64,000 nt of DNA from Tipula vernalis (GCA_958295665.1 OY282558.1:181576015-181640014), one strand, 5' to 3'; counted from the first letter of the stretch, positions 35,330 through 47,960 are shown. Program-made: numbers and translations. Notes: a model not told the origin generated them from the sequence alone.

Positions 35330-36160
35330 CTCTGGGAAGAAGCTTTCGGGTTTCTTTTCAGCCAGATTAAAGGACGATGATTAGTCGTTGAGTAGGCCAA
35401 ACTAGATCCTTTTCCACGGAATGGTAGTTTCGTTCCACATCGTTTGGCAATCTACTCGCAAATGAGATTGGTAGATCTTTTCCTTCGACATCTTGTGTTA
35501 GAATCGCTCCGATTGCGTAATCATTCGCGTCTGTAGTTAGAATGAAGATGTCATTGAAATTAGGACGTTGAAGTATAGGAGATGAAGTAACGACTCAATG
35601 AGCATTCTATTAAAATTCTACATTTTTCCGTAACAATCGACTTGAAGGTTCGGAGATCTTGGAATAATCATCAAGATATACAAAACATATTAAACCATTT
35701 AACCCCAATAATATCGTGTTCATGAGCCGCTGAAATGTAATTGGGAGCCTTCCTTCAGACCAAATGGCATTCGCAAAAAATGGCAACGACCGGCTTGGGT
35801 ACTAAACGCTGTCTTTTCTTTATCATCAGCATGCAGTTAAACTTGATGATACCCATTTGAAAAATCGAGTGTTGTGAAATACATTGCTTTGCCCAGTTGG
35901 TCTAATATCTCTGTTACGTTCGGCAGAGGGAAAAATTGATCACTAGTAATGTTGTTTAACCAATGAAATCCTACAACTAAACGCCATTTTCGTTCATCAG
36001 CTGAAGATTTCTTGCGAACGATCAATAAAGGAAAGTTCCAAGGACTATAAATTGGTTCGATAATGTTTTCGTTTAGCATCCTATGAACTTGTTTATCAAC
36101 CTCGTATTTAGGTGATTCGGGGAAACGATATTATTTGACGTGAACAGGTTGCGAATTTTG
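35330..36160 (-). pseudogene. Ty3/gypsy RT and RNase H remnant
   Basis: The frame 36079-35837 reads MLNENIIEPIYSPWNFPLLI, then RKWRLVVGFHWLNNIT and YFTTLDFSNGYHQV: fingers and palm of a gypsy RT with the motif A Asp, though the usual VVDFR is VVGFH. The YLDD box (35690) is broken. RNase H follows (near 35550-35400) with ILTTDANDYAIGAIL, carrying the first Asp. Many stops. Resembles the mdg1/297-type lineage. Confidence 0.8.
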
Positions 36161-36805
36161 AAATGTTGGAATCTAATGACAACACGCGTTTGTTGTAGTC
36201 AGTCAGAGTATCGCTTTCCAAGGTAGAAAACAACGTTGAAATCAAGGCTAATTTTGAATATGGAAGATTTTTCTTTTTCGTTCAAGTGACTGAGGTTTAG
36301 ATTTTCAGTAAGCTTGGTCAATCTTGCTTCTAAGGAACTTGCTAAAAGCTCAAGATATTAACTGGATAATCGTTGGTATTCACTAAACTTACTGAAATTG
36401 TAACTTGACTGACAAACGTACTCGTTTTACTTTTGATATGGATTAGGTGTACATTCTGTCAAAAAAGTACCGGGAAATGATGATTTAAAAAGCCCGCTGA
36501 AAGGGATTGCACATTTTTTACTATCGCTAAGTTGGCACAACTGTCCTTTCTCATTATGTAAAGTTCGAGCGCGATCTGCCATTTAGTCTGTTTACAGTGC
36601 TCGATTTTGTCAATTCTTCATTTTGTCAGTTGGTGGTAAACCTTTTTTTCGAGTTTTTGGGGCACGGCAAAAACATCTTCGTTTGCACATTGACAGAGTT
36701 TAATCAATTCAATTTGCAATTGGTCGACTGAACGAGAATCTTCGAATTGTACTGTTAACTCTTTTTTAATTGTTCCCATGTTGGCCCATCATGTAACGGA
36801 TGGAA
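36160..36805. other. Probable gypsy upstream sequence
   Basis: Lies where gag/protease would be for the minus-strand gypsy element. I recognise no motif. Confidence 0.3.
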
Positions 36806-39800
36806 ATCCAAGCCAAAATTCTAAAACTAGGTCAGTAGTTAAATTAGGCCTACATCTGGTCACCCAATTAAGAAATCCGATGAGCAATTCCTATAAATGC
36901 GTTTAGTATTACGTCAAAGAGTTCACCAACTTGAGGTATGTTGTGTGGTCCCTATATATTGATCTCTATTTGGGTATCAGAAATCCAAGCCAAAATTCTA
37001 AATCTCGGTCAGTAGTTTTATTAGGCCTACATCTTATCACCCAATAAAGGAATCCGATGAGCAATTCCTATAAATGCGTTTAGTATTACGTGAAAGAGTT
37101 CGCCAACTTGAGGTATATTGTATGGTCCCTATATATTGATCTCTATTTGGGTATCAGAAATCCAAGCCAAAATTCTAAATCTTGGTCAGTAGTTAAATTA
37201 GGCCTACATATTATCACCCAATAAAGGAATCCGATGAGCAATTCCTATAAATGCGTTTAGTATTACGTCAAAAAGTTCACCAACTTGAGGTATGTTGTGT
37301 GGTCCCTATATATTGATCTCTATTTGGGTATCAGAAATCCAAGCCAAAATTCTAAATCTTGGTCAGTAGTTAAATTAGGCCTACATCTTATCACCCAATA
37401 AAGAAATCCGATGAGCAATTCCTATAAATGCGTTTAGTATTACGTCAAAGAGTTCACCAACTTGAGGTATGTTGTGTGGTCCCTATATATTGATCTCTAT
37501 TTGGGTATCAGAAATCCAAGCCAAAATTCTAAATCTCGGTCAGTAGTTTTATTAGGCCTACATCTTATCACCCAATAAAGGAATCCGATGAGCAATTCCT
37601 ATAAATGCGTTTAGTATTACGTCAAAGAGTTCGCTAACTTGAGGTATGTTGTGTGGTCCCTATATATTGATCTCTATTTGGGTATCAGAAATCCAAGCCA
37701 AAATTCTAAAACTTGGTCAGTAGTTAAATTAGGTCTACATCTTATCACCCAATAAAGGAATCCGATGAGCATTCCTATAAATGCGTTTAGTATTACGTGA
37801 AAGAGTTCGCCAACTTGAGGTATATTGTATGGTCCCTATATATTGATCTCTATTTGGGTATCAGAAATCCAAGCCAAAATTCTAAAACTTGGTCAGTAGT
37901 TAAATTAGGCCTACATCTTATCACCCAATAATGGAATCCAATGAGCAATTCCTATAAATGCGTTTAGTATTACGTCAAAGAGTTCGCCAACTTGCCTCAA
38001 TGTTGTGTGGTCCCTATACTATATATTGATCTCTATTTGGGTATCAGAAATCCAAGCCAAAATTCTAAAACTTAGTCAGCAGTTAAATTAGGCCTACATC
38101 TTACCACCCAATAATGGAATCCGATGAGCAATTCCTATAAATGCGTTTAGTATTACGTCAAAGAGTTCGCCAACTTGAGGTATATTGTGTGGTCCCTATA
38201 TATTGATCTCTATTTGAGTATCAGAAATCCAAGCCAAAATTCTAAAACTTGGTTAGTAGTTAAATTAGGCCTACATCTTATCACCCAATAAAGGAATCCG
38301 ATGAGCAATTCCTATAAATGCGTTTAGTATTACGTCAAATAGTTTTCCAACTTGAGGTATGTTGTGTGGTCCCTATACTATATATTGATCTCTATTTGGC
38401 TATCAGAAATCCAAGCCAAAATTCTAAAACTTAGTCAGTAGTTAAATTAGGCCTACATCTTATCACCCAATAAAGGAATCCGATGAGCAATTCCTATAAA
38501 TGCGTTTAGTATTACGTGAAAGAGTTCGCCAACTTGAGGTATGTTGTGTGGTCCCTATACTATATATTGATCTCTATTTGGGTATCAGAAATCCAAGCCA
38601 AAATTCTAAAACTTAGTCAGTAGTTAAATTAGGCCTACATCTTATCACCCAATAAAGGAATCCGATGAGCAATTCCTATAAATGCGTTTAGTATTACGTC
38701 AAAGAGTTCACCAACTTGAGATATATTGTGTGGTCCCTATATATTGATCTCTATTTGGGTATCATAAATCCAAGCCAAAATTCTAAAACTTGGTCAGTAG
38801 TTAAATTAGGCCTACATCTTATCACCCAATAAAGGAATCCGATGAGCAATTCCTATAAATGCGTTTAGTATTACGTCAAAGAGTTCGCCAACTTGAGGTA
38901 TATTGTGTGGTCCCTATATATTGATCTCTATTTGGATATCAGAAATCCAAGCCAAAATTCTAAAACTTGGTCAGTAGTTAAATTAGGCCTACATCTTATC
39001 ACCCAATAAAGGAATCCGATGAGCAATTCCTATAAATGCGTTTAGTATTACGTCAAAAAGTTCGCCAACTTGATATTGTATGGTCCCTATATATTGATCT
39101 CTATTTGGGTATCAGAAATCCAAGCCAAAATTCTAAAACTTGGTCAGTAGTTAAATTAGGCCTACATCTTATCACCCAATAAAGGAATCCGATGAGCAAT
39201 TCCTATAAATGCGTTTAGTATTACGTGAAAGAGTTCGCCAACTTGAGGTATGTTGTGTGGTCCCTATATATTGATCTCTATTTGGGTATCAGAAATCCAA
39301 GCCAAAATTCTAAAACTTGGTCAGTAGTTAAATTAGGCCTACATCTTATCACTCAATAAAGGAATCCGATGAGCAATTCCTATAAATGCGTTTAGTATTA
39401 CGTCAAAGAGTTCGCCAACTTGAGGTATGTTGTGTGGTCCCTATATATTGATCTCTATTTGGGTATCAGAAATCCAAGCCAAAATTCTAAAACTTGGTAG
39501 GTAGTTAAATTAGGCCTACATCTTATCACCCAATAAAGGAATCCGATGAGCAATTCCTATAAATGCGTTTAGTATTACGTCAAAGAGTTTGCCAACTTGA
39601 GGTATATTGTGTGGTCCCTATATATTGATCTCTATTTGGGCATCAGAAATCCAAGCCAAAATTCTAAAACTTGGTCAGTAGTTAAATTAGGCCTACATCT
39701 TATCACCCAATAAAGGAATCCGATGAGCAATTCCTATAAATGCGTTTAGTATTACGTGAAAGAGTTCGCCAACTTGAGGTATGTTGTGTGGTCCCTATAC

Positions 39801-40470
39801 TATATATTGATCTCTATTTGGGTATCGGAAATCCAAGCCAAAATTCTAAAACTTGGTCAGTAGTTAAATTAGGCCTACATCTTATCACTCAATAAAGGAA
39901 TCCGATGAGCAATTCCTATAAATGCGTTTAGTATTACGTGAAAGAGTTCGCCAACTTGAGGTATGTTGTGTGGTCCCTATATATTGATCTCTATTTGGGT
40001 ATCAGAAATCCAAGCCAAAATTCTAAAACTTGGTAAGTAGTTAAATTAGGCCTACATCTTATCACCCAATAAAGGAATCCGATGAGCAATTCCTATAAAT
40101 GCGTTTAGTATTACGTCAAAGAGTTTGCCAACTTGAGGTATATTGTGTGGTCCCTATATATTGATCTCTATTTGGGCATCAGAAATCCAAGCCAAAATTC
40201 TAAAACTTGGTCAGTAGTTAAATTAGGCCTACATCTTATCACCCAATAAAGGAATCCGATGAGCAATTCCTATAAATGCGTTTAGTATTACGTGAAAGAG
40301 TTCGCCAACTTGAGGTATGTTGTGTGGTCCCTATACTATATATTGATCTCTATTTGGGTATCGGAAATCCAAGCCAAAATTCTAAAACTTGGTCAGTAGT
40401 TAAATTAGGCCTACATCTTATCACCCAATAAAGGAATCCGATGAGCAATTCCTATAAATGCGAATAGTAT
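36806..40470 (+). repeat. 177-bp satellite array, about 21 units
   Basis: ATCCAAGCCAAAATTCTAAA recurs from 36806 at steps of 177 bp (36806, 36983, 37160 and on) up to about 40370; some units are 181-182 bp through an extra CTATA before TATATTGATC. Units are about 95 percent alike by eye. A 536-bp block of three units is duplicated: TATCACTCAATAAAGG at 39347 and 39883, and GGGCATC at 39638 and 40174 mark the pair. The array ends where the last unit breaks after AAATGCG (40460). No coding. Confidence 0.95.
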
Positions 40471-40832
40471 TATGACAAAATACTTGTTTAAATCGGTACG
40501 TGCCGTTCTATTTTAATTTATCTTAATCTTTTAATATGTTTAATATATTTAGTATAACTAAAAACAATATATAAAATATATTATTTGCAATTAAACTTTT
40601 ATATATGTAGTTATATCGTAGGTTTCTGAAAAACGCCTAAATGTTACATTTTCACACATACTAGCAAACAAATTGTTGTTTTTGTATTTTTAGGATAAAT
40701 GTAGGATAAACTTCACATCCCTCTATTTTTGACATTGGATTCGAAAAGAGTGGGAAATTTTACTTCCGAATAAGTGTTTTCTCTGACCTCCCAAGGTCAC
40801 CTATGAAGCAATATACATTGTGTTGTGAGGAA

Positions 40833-41346
40833 AAGTATGGAACCCTCCAAAAATCTCGCAGTTCGGTAAAAAAAAAATACCAAGGTTATATCTTAGGTAA
40901 TTTTCAACAAGGAATTCAATGACCTTGCATGTGACTTTGAACCTTATCTTCAAGGTCATTTTGAGGCTAAGGTAATTTGTTTTAAATGGAAACCCCTATT
41001 TTTAACATCTGATTCGAAAAGAGTGGGAAATTTTACGCCCGAATATGGATTTTCCAAGACCTTCCAAGGTCATCTGAAGGAATATATTTTAATTATAAAG
41101 CTTATGATTTGCTAAGCAAATTAAAAAAAAAATTTAAAACTCAAGAATTTTTAATAAGCACTATAACTAAAATATATTCCTTCAAATGACATTGGGTTTC
41201 TATTTAAAAAATGACCTTGATCTCAAAATGACCTTGAAGATGAGGTTGAAAGTCACATCCAAGCTCAGTATTAACTAAGAATTTTCGTTTTTTTTTTTGA
41301 CCGAACTACGCGAGATTTCTAGGAGTTTCCATGCTTTTTCCTCACC
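40833..41346. repeat. 514-bp palindromic copy of the foldback arm
   Basis: GTGAGGAAAAGTATGGAA at 40833 pairs with the reverse at 41329-41346; both arms carry AAGGTCATTTTGAG or its complement. A preceding partial unit at 40721-40832 shares GATTCGAAAAGAGTGGGAAA with 41008-41030. Confidence 0.75.
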
Positions 41347-41349
41347 CTA

Positions 41350-43406
41350 CCTATGGAATTCAATTCTACCCGATAACTCTCACTTCAATTAAGGGCTGAG
41401 GTCAGACACTGATTAAGAGAAGATTGTTTAGTAGCTCTTTAAGCGACTTATTTTGTAACAATTAATTAAAGAAGTCATTCAATTTTTTTAGCTCTGATAC
41501 TTCTATATTTTCTTCGGACGTATATACATATTTCATAGTAGATAGTTATCTCGGAAATTTCGGCTCATTCGCAATAAAAGTTGTGAACTTCCATTCTGGA
41601 AATTTTTCAATATGGGCTATTATTGTTGAATTTGGAAATTATATTTCGTGTAAATTATTTAAGTTTTAATTAAATTTTAAAATGTTGATTCTACCACTTA
41701 CCATGAATATATTTTGAATAGGATTAAAAAAAACGATGTTTATGTTGTCCTAGAGTATCTGAAATTAAAATAATGAAGATTAAATTATTCTGGAATGTTT
41801 TAAATTTCGAATTATATTTTAAAAGTCATACAAAGTTATTGTTCAAAGTTTTGAAAATTGAAAGTATGAAAATATGGGGTAAAATTTTAAAATATCTGAA
41901 TTTCTAGTTTTTGCTGTAAAAATGTGTAAATTAAATTTTCCATCTGAAAATTAGAATTTATAAAATTTAAGGATTCGATTTAGATGTATTTAAAATTTTG
42001 GTTCTGTAATTTTAAATTAGAGGATAGATTTTAATATTTTCATGATCGATGCAAAAGATTAAATGTGTTCACAGGCTCTTGTGAGATGCGCCGTAAAAGT
42101 TCGAGAACCCCCTCATTCGACCCCAACTTAATATCCTACTTGATCATCACTCAACTCTCGACGCAACCATCAAATAAACGCCCAACTCAATCTTCAAATC
42201 AACACGGCCCGAAAAGCTACATGTATAGGTACCCAACTCAGAACAAGTTAAACTAACTTTCAACTCAAATCTCAACCCAACCTCCAAATAAATCCTCAAC
42301 TTAACTCCCACCCAGCATATATAAAAAAACCGATGAGATTATATCCGCAAAACATTAACCAGTGACTACGTAAAAATGAAACAACTTTATTTGTTCAGTT
42401 TTAAGTGAAACCAAAATTTAGAAATTATAAATTAAAAACAAATTATCGAGTAAAAGACAAACACATCACTCATGACTCGCGTCATGCGTAGACAAAAATC
42501 AGATATTTATATTGAATCTTTTTATTATAATTTGTACTAAATAAATACACCCAGCAGCTAAATTATTTTGTGAGGTTGTGTACAGTAAAGAATAAAGTTA
42601 TTTGAAAATAAAATTTGGGTTCTATATTTGTAATTCGATGTGAATTATAAAGCACATTTTAATTTGTTGCGTATAAACTTTTAGTCTATAATGTTCAAAT
42701 CCGCATCCGCAAAGAACTCAGGCTGTATATATGCTGTGTGAATGTAACGAAGAATAATTTGTAACTGAGTTTGGCTGTATTAATATAATTCGCTAATATA
42801 ACCTGTACAGTTCATTCTGTATATATATAGAATGTAAATGGTGGTACAAACTGTCCAGTCGTCACGGCCTGATGAGAACATTGATTTTTTTCATAATCAT
42901 AAGCTCATCAGTTCGAAACTGGATTAAATTATCTTACAAGTAAATATCAGCTAATACTAGGAAATATTAGCTTCAAATAAATTAAAAAATATATCCGCCT
43001 TCATGAATTGTATTTACTCATATATGTACGTAATTTAAAACTAACGGATACACACGCTGACTTTGAATTATTATAAAATATATCAAAATGTTGTTTAATC
43101 CAATAGTATAAAGTTACCGTGCGATTCTGACATTAAGACTGTTAAGGAGTATCACAAATAAGAGAAATTTTGCTAAGAGGATTCTATTTTATGGAGTCTA
43201 TTAACCCAGCATAAAGCAGAAAGATTTTTTCATATGAAACCTTTTTGATGTCATTTTTTTATCTACTAGCGGGACAAGGATCGGAAATGTGTGTTTCTGA
43301 CGGAAAAAACTTTTCATTGTACTATTCACAGAACGAGAATTGATCCCCAGATGTTGGTTTACCAAAGCCAGACACACATTTTTATGTAAGGTATATTTTG
43401 TAAATA
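41350..43406. other. AT-rich DNA with a third trace of repeat R
   Basis: 42100-42330 has the CAACTCAAC tract and CAGCATATATAAA of repeat R, but no tail. The rest has no gene or element I can support. Confidence 0.45.
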
Positions 43407-43411
43407 ATAGG

Positions 43412-43574
43412 TGTTGTATTTGTGGACTTTTAATAATAACGACTATTTTCGAGTACGATTTATTTTATTTTATTTCTTTATTTCGTGCGCGCTGTGCGAA
43501 TTATAACACAAGGCTTACTAAAAAAATTAACAAAAACGAAATACAAACTGTGTGGTGTGAAATATATTTGAACA
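43412..43574 (-). repeat. 3' LTR of the BEL/Pao element
   Basis: Begins TGTTGTATTTGTGG and ends TATATTTGAACA on the plus strand; nearly identical to the copy at 48503. Confidence 0.95.
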
Positions 43575-43597
43575 TTATCCCCCCCCCCCCCAAACGG
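43575..43597 (-). promoter_or_regulatory. Polypurine tract
   Basis: Directly next to the 3' LTR, the minus strand has a run of about 14 G followed by ATAA, the plus-strand primer. A second G-rich run (43691-43707) lies 100 bp further inside. Confidence 0.8.
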
Positions 43598-43731
43598 CTG
43601 AGGGCCCAGGGTTGATCCCACATTTGTGCAAGGGAAATGGAAAAACCTAGCTAGAAGAGCTCGGGGAAAACGCATTTCCTGATCACTGTTTGGGGGGGGG
43701 AGGGGGTTGAGATGTCACGAATCACTCGCGC

Positions 43732-44983
43732 CTACGAGTGATTGATGGGAAGAACGCAGAGGTTTTGAATAGGGCGTTTTTTGGTGCCAGCAGCTGTTCT
43801 AACGGTCACATTATGTACAAGACCATCATGACCGGGATGAACTTCTTCGATTCGACCAAGGGCCCAATACGTCGGTGGTAGATTTTCCTCCAGTACGATT
43901 ACCATGTCACCGGTCTTAATGTTTTCTTGGGGTCGATACCATTTGCTTCGTTTCTGTAATGATGCAAGAAAATCCATCCATCCAGCGATGCCAGAATGAT
44001 TGAGTTATTTTATGCTGTTGGCCCCACAGTGTGAGACGGTTGTCATTGCAATTTATTAAATCTTCTGATGGTGGATGATGCAATAATGATCGACCAGCCA
44101 AAAAGTGATCAGGTGTAAGAGCCTCGAGGTCATTGTGATCATCAGTTAATGGTGACAGTGGACGTGAATTTAAGCAGCATTCGATTTGAGTGATCACTGT
44201 ACACAGCTGATTGGCTGACAATATACGTTGACCGACGACTCTTCTCGGATACTTCATGGATTTCACGCACGCCTCCCAAAGCCCGCCTTGGTGTGGAGCA
44301 GCAGGTGAGTTGAACCGCCAGGTTGTACCCAAATTAGCCAACTCTCGATGAGGGATTTTATTTTGCCATTCTTGACGAACACGTTGCAATTTCTTATTTG
44401 AACTAACGAAATTCGTGCCGTTTTCGCTCCATAACTGACTGCATTGCCCACGTCGACTGATAAATCTTGCAAAAACTTCCAAGAATGCCTCCACCGATAG
44501 ACCACGAGCAAGATCAAAATGCACAGCTCGAGTTGTCATGCATGCGAAAACCACAACCCAACATTTTATGGTCGCTGGAGGTTTGTATGCTTTCGCTGCT
44601 AGTTGTCGTAGGTTCATCTGTGGCGCAAGCGTTTTATGAACCTCAACCGGTCCTGCAAAATCGACGCCAGATACCACAAATGGAAATGATTGATTGGTTC
44701 TAGCTGGAGGTAATGAACCCATCAATTGTTTGGCGGCATCCTTCTTGAACCGTATGCAAATGACACACTTGTTTATGACTTTCTTGACTGCCGCGCGTAG
44801 ATTTGTTACCCAGAATTTGTGCCGAATGATGACCATTGTCAACTGTGTTCCACCATGGAATGTACGTGAGTGCGCGTCGGCCATGATCAACTCACAGAAC
44901 TTTGATTCTGGATGAATGATGATTTGATGCTTCATTTCCAATGGCAGATTTGATTTGGCTAATCGTCCACCGACATGAACCAC
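43732..44983 (-). pseudogene. BEL/Pao integrase
   Basis: Open for 355 codons from 44983. The zinc domain has H-x-H (SRTFHGG) and CVICIRF; core motifs are VVSGVDFAGPVEVH (first Asp), LWSENGTNFVSS (family has D at the second acid, here E) and HQGGLWEACVKSMK (Glu). The C-terminal tail continues in a second frame from 43977: GDMVIVLEENLPPTYWALGR and TKKRPIQNLCVLP. The D-to-E change and the frameshift near 43930 suggest a dead enzyme. Confidence 0.85.
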
Positions 44984-45125
44984 ATGTTCACTATCGATAA
45001 ACGGACACAGTTAACGCAATTTTGAGTTCGATGGTATCTCCTTTTTATACTGTAGAGCCTTCCACTCTAAACTAAAAGCATTCGATCTGTACTAAGCGGG
45101 ACCAATATTTTATTGCGTTATCGCG

Positions 45126-46078
45126 CTAAACTGATGACACAGGAGTAACGTGTTGAAATGTTGCTGGTTTGACAGGTTTAACGCTGTTTCCCTTTATTCT
45201 TCGAATGAACCGGAAAACAAACGCTGTTGTTCGTATCAATTTATTCAGCGTGGAGGCTCCATTAATCAGTGGTTCCTCATTAACTATAAAGGCTGCCACT
45301 GGAAATTCATAATAGATGTTGATATGCGCATTTAATAATCTTACCTTTGATTCGGCTTCATCAGTGTTCATGTCGTCCTCAGATAAGTTCAACCGCATAT
45401 TGTTAGGCCAGTTGTTCGGTTCTTCTTGGATCCATTGCGGACCATTCCACCATAGTTGGTAATTTTTCAATTGCATAGCAGCACAGCCTCTCGATAACAA
45501 ATCTGCTGGATTCTGATCTCCAGGAATATGATGCCAGTCGTTAACATCTGAAGATGATAATATAGTAGCAGTTCGATTTGCGACAAACGGCTTTAACGAT
45601 TGCTGCTTTTTCTTCAACCAATGAATGACGATGGTTGAGTCCGTCCAGTAATGAACAGTTATATCTGACAGCTTGCATGCCTTTTGAACGAACTTGCATA
45701 AATCGACCGAAGGTAGGCACATGATCCATATGCTGCTTTCGAGGCATCTGAAAACAAATGCAGCTGCAGTTGCGCTTCTTTTGAGCAGGCTATCCATCTT
45801 GGAACGGGTACTGTTACCAATTCAGTTACGCTCTGATGAAACGATGACCATAATGCCATGATGTGATTAGGAACAAGGTCGTCCCAACCAATATTTAATT
45901 TCCAAATTTCTTGCATGGTAATCTTACCAGCAATGATAACTGGTGCGAAAAGTCCAGTAGGGTCGTATACTTGAGCAATTCGACTGATGAATTGTCGTTT
46001 GGTAAAGGTTTCGTCCTTGTTTGCTGGATAATCATCGATTTTGATATAAAAATCGTCTTTGCTTGGATCCCACATCAT
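45126..46078 (-). pseudogene. BEL/Pao RT connection and RNase H
   Basis: FTKRQFISRIAQVYDPTGLF with APVIIAGKITMQEIW is the connection (46000-45900). LHLFSDASKAAYGSCAYL carries the first RNase H Asp (45760). From 45797, TVHYWTDSTIVIHWLKKKQQ and HIPGDQNPADLLSRG continue RNase H to its end. The Glu-bearing helix falls in the gap between frames at 45660-45730, apparently damaged. Confidence 0.8.
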
Positions 46079-46239
46079 AATATCCCGGTATTAGGTTGTA
46101 GTTCGATTTCACGCAACTCATTTTGAACAAGTTCTTTAGCCAATTCCGAGTTACTGGTAGCCCATTTTGCTAATTCAAATCCAGCAGAAGCTAACATTTC
46201 AATCATTTAGCTATGCAGTGTTTTTAATTCTTCCAATGT

Positions 46240-47347
46240 TTCAGTACCAGATAGGAAGTCATCTATGTAAACATTTGCCAGGGTGGCCACAGAAGCAGCC
46301 GGAAACCGTATTGCTTCGTTCCTGGCGCATTGTTGTAGAGCTCGAACAGAGTTAAACCCCGCCGACGTAAAACCCCAAATGACACAAGAGATGACATATT
46401 CCCCAATGCTTCATTTGCTGCTGGACGAAAAAAAATTCGTTGGAAATCCCATTGCTCCTGGTGGACCTTTATTTGGCGAAACATCTTCACGATATCCGCT
46501 GTCAAGGCAAATCGGTACGTTCGAAACAGCAACAACGTTTCACATAGATCAGCTTGCAATTTCTCGCCCGGCAGTTGTTGATCGTTGAATGATGCTCCCG
46601 ATAATGTTATACAGAATGCATCAAACACGACGCGAAATTGTTTCTTTGATATTATATGGTATGGTATGTAGTATGACTTATCCGGACTATCTGGAGCTGG
46701 TGGAGCTGGAATCAATCGACCTGAATCTACGTAATCCAGCATCAATTCTTTATATGCAGCAGCCATTTCCGCATTTTTCTTGAGATGCTTTTCTAATCCG
46801 ATAAAACGATTGAAAGCTGTATGACGATAACGGCCAAGTGGCATTGGATTTTCCTTGAGTGGGATCATAACCACGTAACGACCATCAACTCCTTTAGTGT
46901 GTGTGGACATACAAATATCTTCAGCTCGTTGTTCCTCGGCAGTACGAGGGGTATGGGATTCGGAATTATCCAATTATCCACAGACCAAAATTGTTCCAAC
47001 TGTTTATCCAAATCGCAATCTGATTTGACCACATGGTATGATAAGGCTGTTAAAGGCTGCGATTGCCTTGCATAGCCAGACACGACCCAGCCCAGAATTG
47101 ATTCTTGCGCGACAAACCGATCACCTTCCGAATAGTAACAGACTATACCGTCGCCTAAGATCGATGTCCAAGTAGATACACCAACTAAGGCATCAACATG
47201 ACCAGGTACAGAAAATGTTGGGTCAGCGAGTTTATCATCACAAAGCTGACTAGTAAGTGGACACCTAAACCCTTCCTGTGGATTTACACCTGTTATCTTG
47301 TTGACAATGACGAAATGTCCCGGCATTGTAGCTGACTGATAAATCAT
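46240..47347 (-). pseudogene. BEL/Pao RT domain
   Basis: LGWVVSGYARQSQP (about 47085) precedes the RT. From 46973: GRLIPAPPAPDSPD, FRVVFDAFCITLSGASFNDQ, then FALTADIVKMFRQIKVHQEQ (motif A with Asp, about 46500). The YIDDF catalytic box is readable at about 46272-46258 after a frameshift near 46370. Structural order is normal for the family. Confidence 0.85.
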
Positions 47348-47960
47348 AGCGATGACGCAACACGCAGTCCTCCATGCCCAATGATTTCATCGGCCGTGAG
47401 TTACCAATGCTTGAAATCATAATTTTACATGGTTTCCGAACGAGGTTCCACTTTTGAACACATTCTAGTGCTATCAAATTAATCTGTGATCCAGAGTCAC
47501 AAAGTACGCGAACATTTCCAGTTATCGTGTTCGGTTGTTGTAATCTACACAATTCCGTGCCAATTATGGGTAGACCATTGTCGTGATTGGATTGTTCATC
47601 CATTGCTATTTGGTTTGCCTGCATACTTTCTGATGGAATTGGATTCTCAACGCTGATATGATACGATGAACGTTGATTTCTGCTACTTAGTCGTTTATGA
47701 ACATTGTTGTAACGGTTATTTTGGATATGATTTACTCGCATCACAGGATATTTAGGACAATTCATGCGATTATGTTTAGCATAGTCACAGCCTTTGCACC
47801 CTTTCCACGTACATTCGTTTTGTGAATGCTGATTCGATAGACAAGAATTGCATACATTCATATCTTTAATTTTATTCAGTCGGTCCGTGTATTCCAATTT
47901 AGCTAGTTTCTCACAATTCCACGTACGGTGCTTTCCGTTGCAGTATACACAAGTATTCAC
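47265..47960 (-). pseudogene. BEL/Pao zinc knuckles and protease
   Basis: CVYCNGKHRTWNCEKL and CNSCLSNQHSQNECTWKGC with GCDYAKHN are the nucleocapsid fingers. VRVLCDSGSQINLI is the protease with its DSG active site (about 47505). SIGNSRPMKSLG follows. The frame then breaks at about 47345. Confidence 0.85.

Larger units (their letters stand above)
33913..40720. mobile_element. 6.8-kb inverted-repeat element with 10-bp target duplication
   Basis: The ends ATGTGAAGTTTATCCTA (33917) and TAGGATAAACTTCACAT (40702-40718) are inverted repeats; diverged similarity continues for about 170 bp and includes CATTTAGGCG/CGCCTAAATG (34067, 40638). The flanks carry identical CTCTATTTTT (33903-33912, 40721-40730). 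Long termini plus a 9-11-bp duplication suit the Mutator-like superfamily or a foldback; no transposase is present, so class is inference. It contains scraps of gypsy and LINE and the 177-bp array. Confidence 0.7.
33726..41346. mobile_element. Old foldback element, split by a later insertion
   Basis: TGAGGAAAAAGTATGGAAAC at 33729 and GTTTCCATGCTTTTTCCTCA ending near 41346 are inverted ends. About 180 bp follow on each side with matching motifs (CAACCTCATCTTC, GGTCATTTTGAG). Near 40833 a third copy in direct orientation forms its own 514-bp palindrome with the right end. The left half stops at 33912, where a larger element is inserted, and resumes at 40721. Confidence 0.75.

Noticed and set aside
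36806..40470. CRISPR array
   Set aside because: Units are long and contiguous without unique spacers, and the DNA is eukaryotic.
44467..44915. Plus-strand open frames within the BEL integrase
   Set aside because: Antisense shadows of the real minus-strand gene.
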